Assembly (NCBI GenBank): GCA_039029135.1
Contig: JBCCGT010000007.1
Location: forward strand, 1-64,000
Direction of reading: 5' to 3'
DNA from: JALZVT01 sp039029135
GTDB lineage: Bacteria > Pseudomonadota > Gammaproteobacteria > Pseudomonadales > Azotimanducaceae
Length of the DNA: 64,000 bases
Shown: positions 61,656-64,000 of the stretch, piece by piece
Position numbering within the stretch: the stretch's first letter is position 1
Layout of the letters: the number at the start of each line of letters is the position of its first letter
Notes under the pieces: model-generated
Seen by the model: the letters and a program-made list of their open reading frames with translations, nothing else
What the model was told of the DNA's origin: nothing
Database searches by the model: none
Made by a program: the position numbers and the translations under genes

Positions 61656-62117
61656 ATGGACAGCGCCGAGCGCCGCATACTGGAGGCCCTGCAGACGGAC
61701 GGCCGCATGGCCAACGTCCGGCTCGCCGAGCTGGCCGGCCTGTCCGAGTCGCCCACGTTTCGTCGCGTCAAGGCGCTGGAGGCCGAGGGCGTTATTCGCG
61801 ACTACGTCGCCCTGCTCGATCAGCGCAAGCTGGGACTGCAGGTCACGGCGTACGTCAGCGTGCGCATGGCGAAGCAGCCCGATCAGGAGCAGGATGAGTT
61901 CCATCAATGCGTGGCGGAAGAGCCGCACATCGTCGAGTGTCACGCCATGAGCGGCGCGTTCGACTTTGTGATGAAGGTCGTCGCCCGGGATATGGATCAT
62001 TTCGCCGAGCTGTGCATGCAGGAAATTCTGAAGTTTCCTGGCGTTGCACACGTCGAATCGGCGTTCAGCCTGAAGGCCATCAAGTCGTCGCACGCGCTAC
62101 CCATCACAGCATCCTAA
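61656..62117 (+). CDS. Lrp/AsnC family transcriptional regulator
   Basis: This 153-residue protein has an N-terminal winged helix-turn-helix (ILEALQTDGRMANVRLAELAGLSESPTFRRVKALEAEGVI) and a C-terminal RAM ligand-binding domain (VSVRMAKQ, EPHIVECHAMSGAFDFVMKVVARDMDHFAELCMQEI, VAHVESAFSLKAI). It probably binds the shared intergenic region, autoregulates, and controls the tyrosine operon in response to an amino acid such as tyrosine, by position. Start ATG 61656 (preceded by GGAGAAGA). Confidence 0.95.
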   Translation: MDSAERRILEALQTDGRMANVRLAELAGLSESPTFRRVKALEAEGVIRDYVALLDQRKLGLQVTAYVSVRMAKQPDQEQDEFHQCVAEEPHIVECHAMSGAFDFVMKVVARDMDHFAELCMQEILKFPGVAHVESAFSLKAIKSSHALPITAS

Positions 62118-62208
62118 GTGCCCGACCCGGGTGAGATCTGATACCACGCGCGACCTACGCTCACCGCAACAAATCGTCGACGTTCACCACCACAGAAGGA
62201 TTCTGCTG

Positions 62209-63030
62209 ATGCCCACACAAGCCGAAAAGTGCCAGCGCTTCGCCGCCCTCCACGAGGCGACCGACGCCTTCATCATCGCCAACCCGTGGGATCCGGGCTC
62301 GGCGCGCATGCTGCAGGGACTCGGCTTTAGCGCGCTCGCCACGACCAGCAGCGGCTTCGCGTTTACCCTGGGTAAGACCGACGGCGAACCCACGCTGGAA
62401 GAGAAACTCGACCACTGCCGGGCGATCACGAGCGTCACCGACATACCCGTCAACGCCGATTTCGAAGACGGCTACGCGGTTGCTCCCAGCGATGTGGGAA
62501 TCAACGTACGCGCGCTCGTCGAGACTGGCGTGGCCGGCTGTTCGATCGAGGATTTCGATCGCAGCTCGCAGCGACTGCTGGACTTCAACCTGGCCGTAGA
62601 GCGCGTGCAGGCGGCGGCCGAGGCGGTCGCTGCGCTCGACTTTCCGTTCCAGTTGACGGCTCGCGCCGAACATCTGCTGCGGGCCAATCGCGATCTCGAC
62701 GAGGTCATCCGCCGATTGCAGGCCTTCGAGGCGGCCGGCGCGAACGTCCTGTACGCGCCTGGCGTGCGCTCGCTCGAGGATCTGGCGACCGTGACGAGCG
62801 CCATCGAAAAGCCGTTCAACGCCCTCGGCGTGATGATTCCGGGCGCCACGCTCGCCGACATGCAGGCGGCCGGCGCGCAAAGGATCAGCATCGGCGGTGC
62901 CCTACCCTATATCGGCGCGAAGCCGATCCTGGATAGCTGCGACGCAATGCTGAACGACGGTCGCTTCGACTGGGTTGCGAACATGGCCGACGCCGGGCGC
63001 CTGGCGGCGCTGATGAAGAGCCCGCAGTAG
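62209..63030 (+). CDS. Isocitrate lyase/PEP mutase family protein
   Basis: This 273-residue TIM-barrel enzyme has PWDPGSARMLQGLGFSALATTSSGFAFTLG, PVNADFEDGYAVAP (metal Asp region), SIEDFDR, QLTARAEHLLRAN and NALGVMIPGATLADMQAAGAQRISIGGAL. It belongs to the small PEP-mutase-type group that includes oxaloacetate hydrolases, methylisocitrate lyases and PEP phosphonomutases; the typical KxCG-like lyase loop is absent. C-C or P-C bond cleavage of a 2-oxo/3-carbon acid is inferred. ATG 62209 follows a good AGAAGGA site (62193-62199). It is 91 bp downstream of the regulator. Confidence 0.88.
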   Translation: MPTQAEKCQRFAALHEATDAFIIANPWDPGSARMLQGLGFSALATTSSGFAFTLGKTDGEPTLEEKLDHCRAITSVTDIPVNADFEDGYAVAPSDVGINVRALVETGVAGCSIEDFDRSSQRLLDFNLAVERVQAAAEAVAALDFPFQLTARAEHLLRANRDLDEVIRRLQAFEAAGANVLYAPGVRSLEDLATVTSAIEKPFNALGVMIPGATLADMQAAGAQRISIGGALPYIGAKPILDSCDAMLNDGRFDWVANMADAGRLAALMKSPQ

Positions 63031-63055
63031 CGCGCGGAACGAAGCGCGTCCCGCC

Positions 63056-64000
63056 TCACGTCAGGTAGCTCGCCGCGGGATCTATCGGCCACAGCGGCTG
63101 CGCCGCTGTGGCGTGCTCGAACACCGTCACGTCGTGCGTCGACAGACCGGGCGGATCGGCGGTCACGATCGCTCCGGCGAGCGCCTCGAAGCCGGCACGA
63201 AAGTGATTGGATGACTTCAGCGCGACGATGTCGTAGTCCCGCACATCGATGCCCACCGCCAGAAACGGCCCGACGTCGAACGTCTGCGAGCGTCGCGATG
63301 CGACGATGATGTCGATGCCGTCGACGACCAGCCGCGCGAGGGGTCCGAGATTCAACGGCGCCCCCTTCGCCATCGCCAGCATGGTCAGTCGACCGTCGTG
63401 CAGCGACTTGACGTAGGCGTTCAGCGCCAGCGGCGCGCCGTGCAGATCATCGGTCTTCCCGCCGAGCAGCCCGTCGATCGTTTGGCCGACGCCGGCGCGG
63501 TGCGCCTGTCCGGCGACCTCCGGATCGACGATGAAGCCGAAGGTGGCGTTCTGCAGCCCCGCCTCCAGCATCGCCCGCAGCAGGTGGGTGCCGTCGCCCG
63601 GCGTTCCGCCGCCGCAGTTATCCGAGGTCTCGTTGATCACCACGGGACGCGCCGCGAGCGATTGCGCCCGCGCCACCGCAGCCGCGGCGCTCAGCCGCTC
63701 CGGCAGAAACTCGCCGCGGCGCGCCCACAGGGTACGAGCCAGGCGACGCGCGATGTCACGCGCCGCCTCACGATCGCCGCGGGTCGTCACCACGATCTGG
63801 CTGCCGGCCTGCGGCACGTCCGCGTAGGGAAAGCCGTGAAACCAGCTCACGTCGATGACGTCCGAGTCGTTCTCGGCCGCGAGCACCTCCGCGAGAAAGG
63901 CCTCGCCCACGCCGTGGAAGGTCGTCGTTGTCGGCAGCAGCACGGGCACGGCCTCGACGTGAATGGTCGGCCGAAACGCGTCCGTCAGCATCGCGGCAAT
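63056..64000 (-). CDS. M81 family metallopeptidase (MlrC-like), 5' end outside window
   Basis: This partial protein (at least 314 residues, still open at the window edge) represents the C-terminal two-thirds of an MlrC-type protein. Visible are DVPQAGSQIVVTTRGDREAARDIARRLARTLW, INETSDNCGGGTPGDGTHLLRAMLEAG and DYDIVALKSSNHFRAGFEALAGAIVTADPPG, standard C-terminal family blocks. MlrC cleaves linearised microcystin, but most M81 homologues have unknown roles. The Met at 63991 is not the real start, as the frame continues upstream. It converges with the isocitrate lyase-like gene. Confidence 0.9.
   Translation of the reverse strand: MAAMLTDAFRPTIHVEAVPVLLPTTTTFHGVGEAFLAEVLAAENDSDVIDVSWFHGFPYADVPQAGSQIVVTTRGDREAARDIARRLARTLWARRGEFLPERLSAAAAVARAQSLAARPVVINETSDNCGGGTPGDGTHLLRAMLEAGLQNATFGFIVDPEVAGQAHRAGVGQTIDGLLGGKTDDLHGAPLALNAYVKSLHDGRLTMLAMAKGAPLNLGPLARLVVDGIDIIVASRRSQTFDVGPFLAVGIDVRDYDIVALKSSNHFRAGFEALAGAIVTADPPGLSTHDVTVFEHATAAQPLWPIDPAASYLT

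Overview
This window is high-GC chromosomal DNA from a Gram-negative bacterium, most likely a free-living, probably aquatic, aerobic proteobacterium. A gammaproteobacterium is my guess, but rank below phylum is not secure. The evidence is the lipoproteins with classical lipoboxes, c-type multihaem cytochromes, KatG, a tyrosine/homogentisate catabolic operon and a rich set of acyl-CoA genes (three crotonases, two family III CoA-transferases, an AMACR-type racemase, an acyl-CoA ligase, a type II 3-hydroxyacyl-CoA dehydrogenase, a CYP153-type P450). I see no rRNA, tRNA, CRISPR array, phage or insertion sequence. The layout is about 50 genes in short operons that alternate between strands, with many 1-8 bp overlaps or gaps.

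Region by region. 0-5.5 kb: glutamate dehydrogenase (-), a crotonase plus acyl-CoA-dehydrogenase-like flavoprotein pair and a lipoprotein sulfatase (+). 5.5-11.6 kb (-): a tight operon of RhlA/PhaG-like hydrolase, alpha-methylacyl-CoA racemase and a Gly/Pro-rich lipoprotein. Upstream of it are four genes (CoA-binding protein, TauD-like oxygenase, DUF6817 HD-like protein, JmjC/cupin_8 oxygenase). 11.8-20.6 kb: a GPH-type sugar symporter and several extracytoplasmic proteins: beta-helix/RTX protein, octahaem cytochrome with TPRs, and a sorbosone-dehydrogenase-like lipoprotein with two haem motifs. 20.6-27 kb: TMEM220 protein, luciferase-like oxidoreductase, SDR, membrane proteins, amidohydrolase and a CobW GTPase. 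27-36 kb (-): an RCK protein with a channel-like N-terminus, a cyclase/ATPase/TPR signalling protein and a 1614-residue secreted C25-like cysteine peptidase with a striking array of 15 pentapeptide units. 36-42 kb: lipoprotein, second crotonase, M23 peptidase, Nudix and aminoglycoside-phosphotransferase-like kinase. 42-48 kb (-): CYP153, an aldo/keto reductase - CoA-transferase - cyclase operon, CPBP membrane protein and a PNPOx-like protein. 48-55.6 kb: exported protein, acyl-CoA ligase, FKBP-like anchored protein, SdrD-B-domain secreted protein, third crotonase and a second luciferase-like oxidoreductase. 55.6-64 kb: katG with an OxyR-like site, the hpd - VOC - fahA - maiA tyrosine operon diverging from an Lrp/AsnC regulator, an isocitrate-lyase/PEP-mutase family enzyme, and the end of an M81 (MlrC) peptidase cut by the window edge.

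Working together: the acyl-CoA genes point to catabolism of branched or cyclic lipids. The tyrosine operon takes 4-hydroxyphenylpyruvate towards fumarate and acetoacetate but contains no recognisable homogentisate dioxygenase (HmgA); a small glyoxalase-fold protein sits at that place. The most unusual objects are the PFVSx pentapeptide array inside the C25-like peptidase, the run of iron-oxygenase-type genes at 8-11 kb, the octahaem-TPR cytochrome, and the two crotonases that lack both canonical catalytic glutamates.
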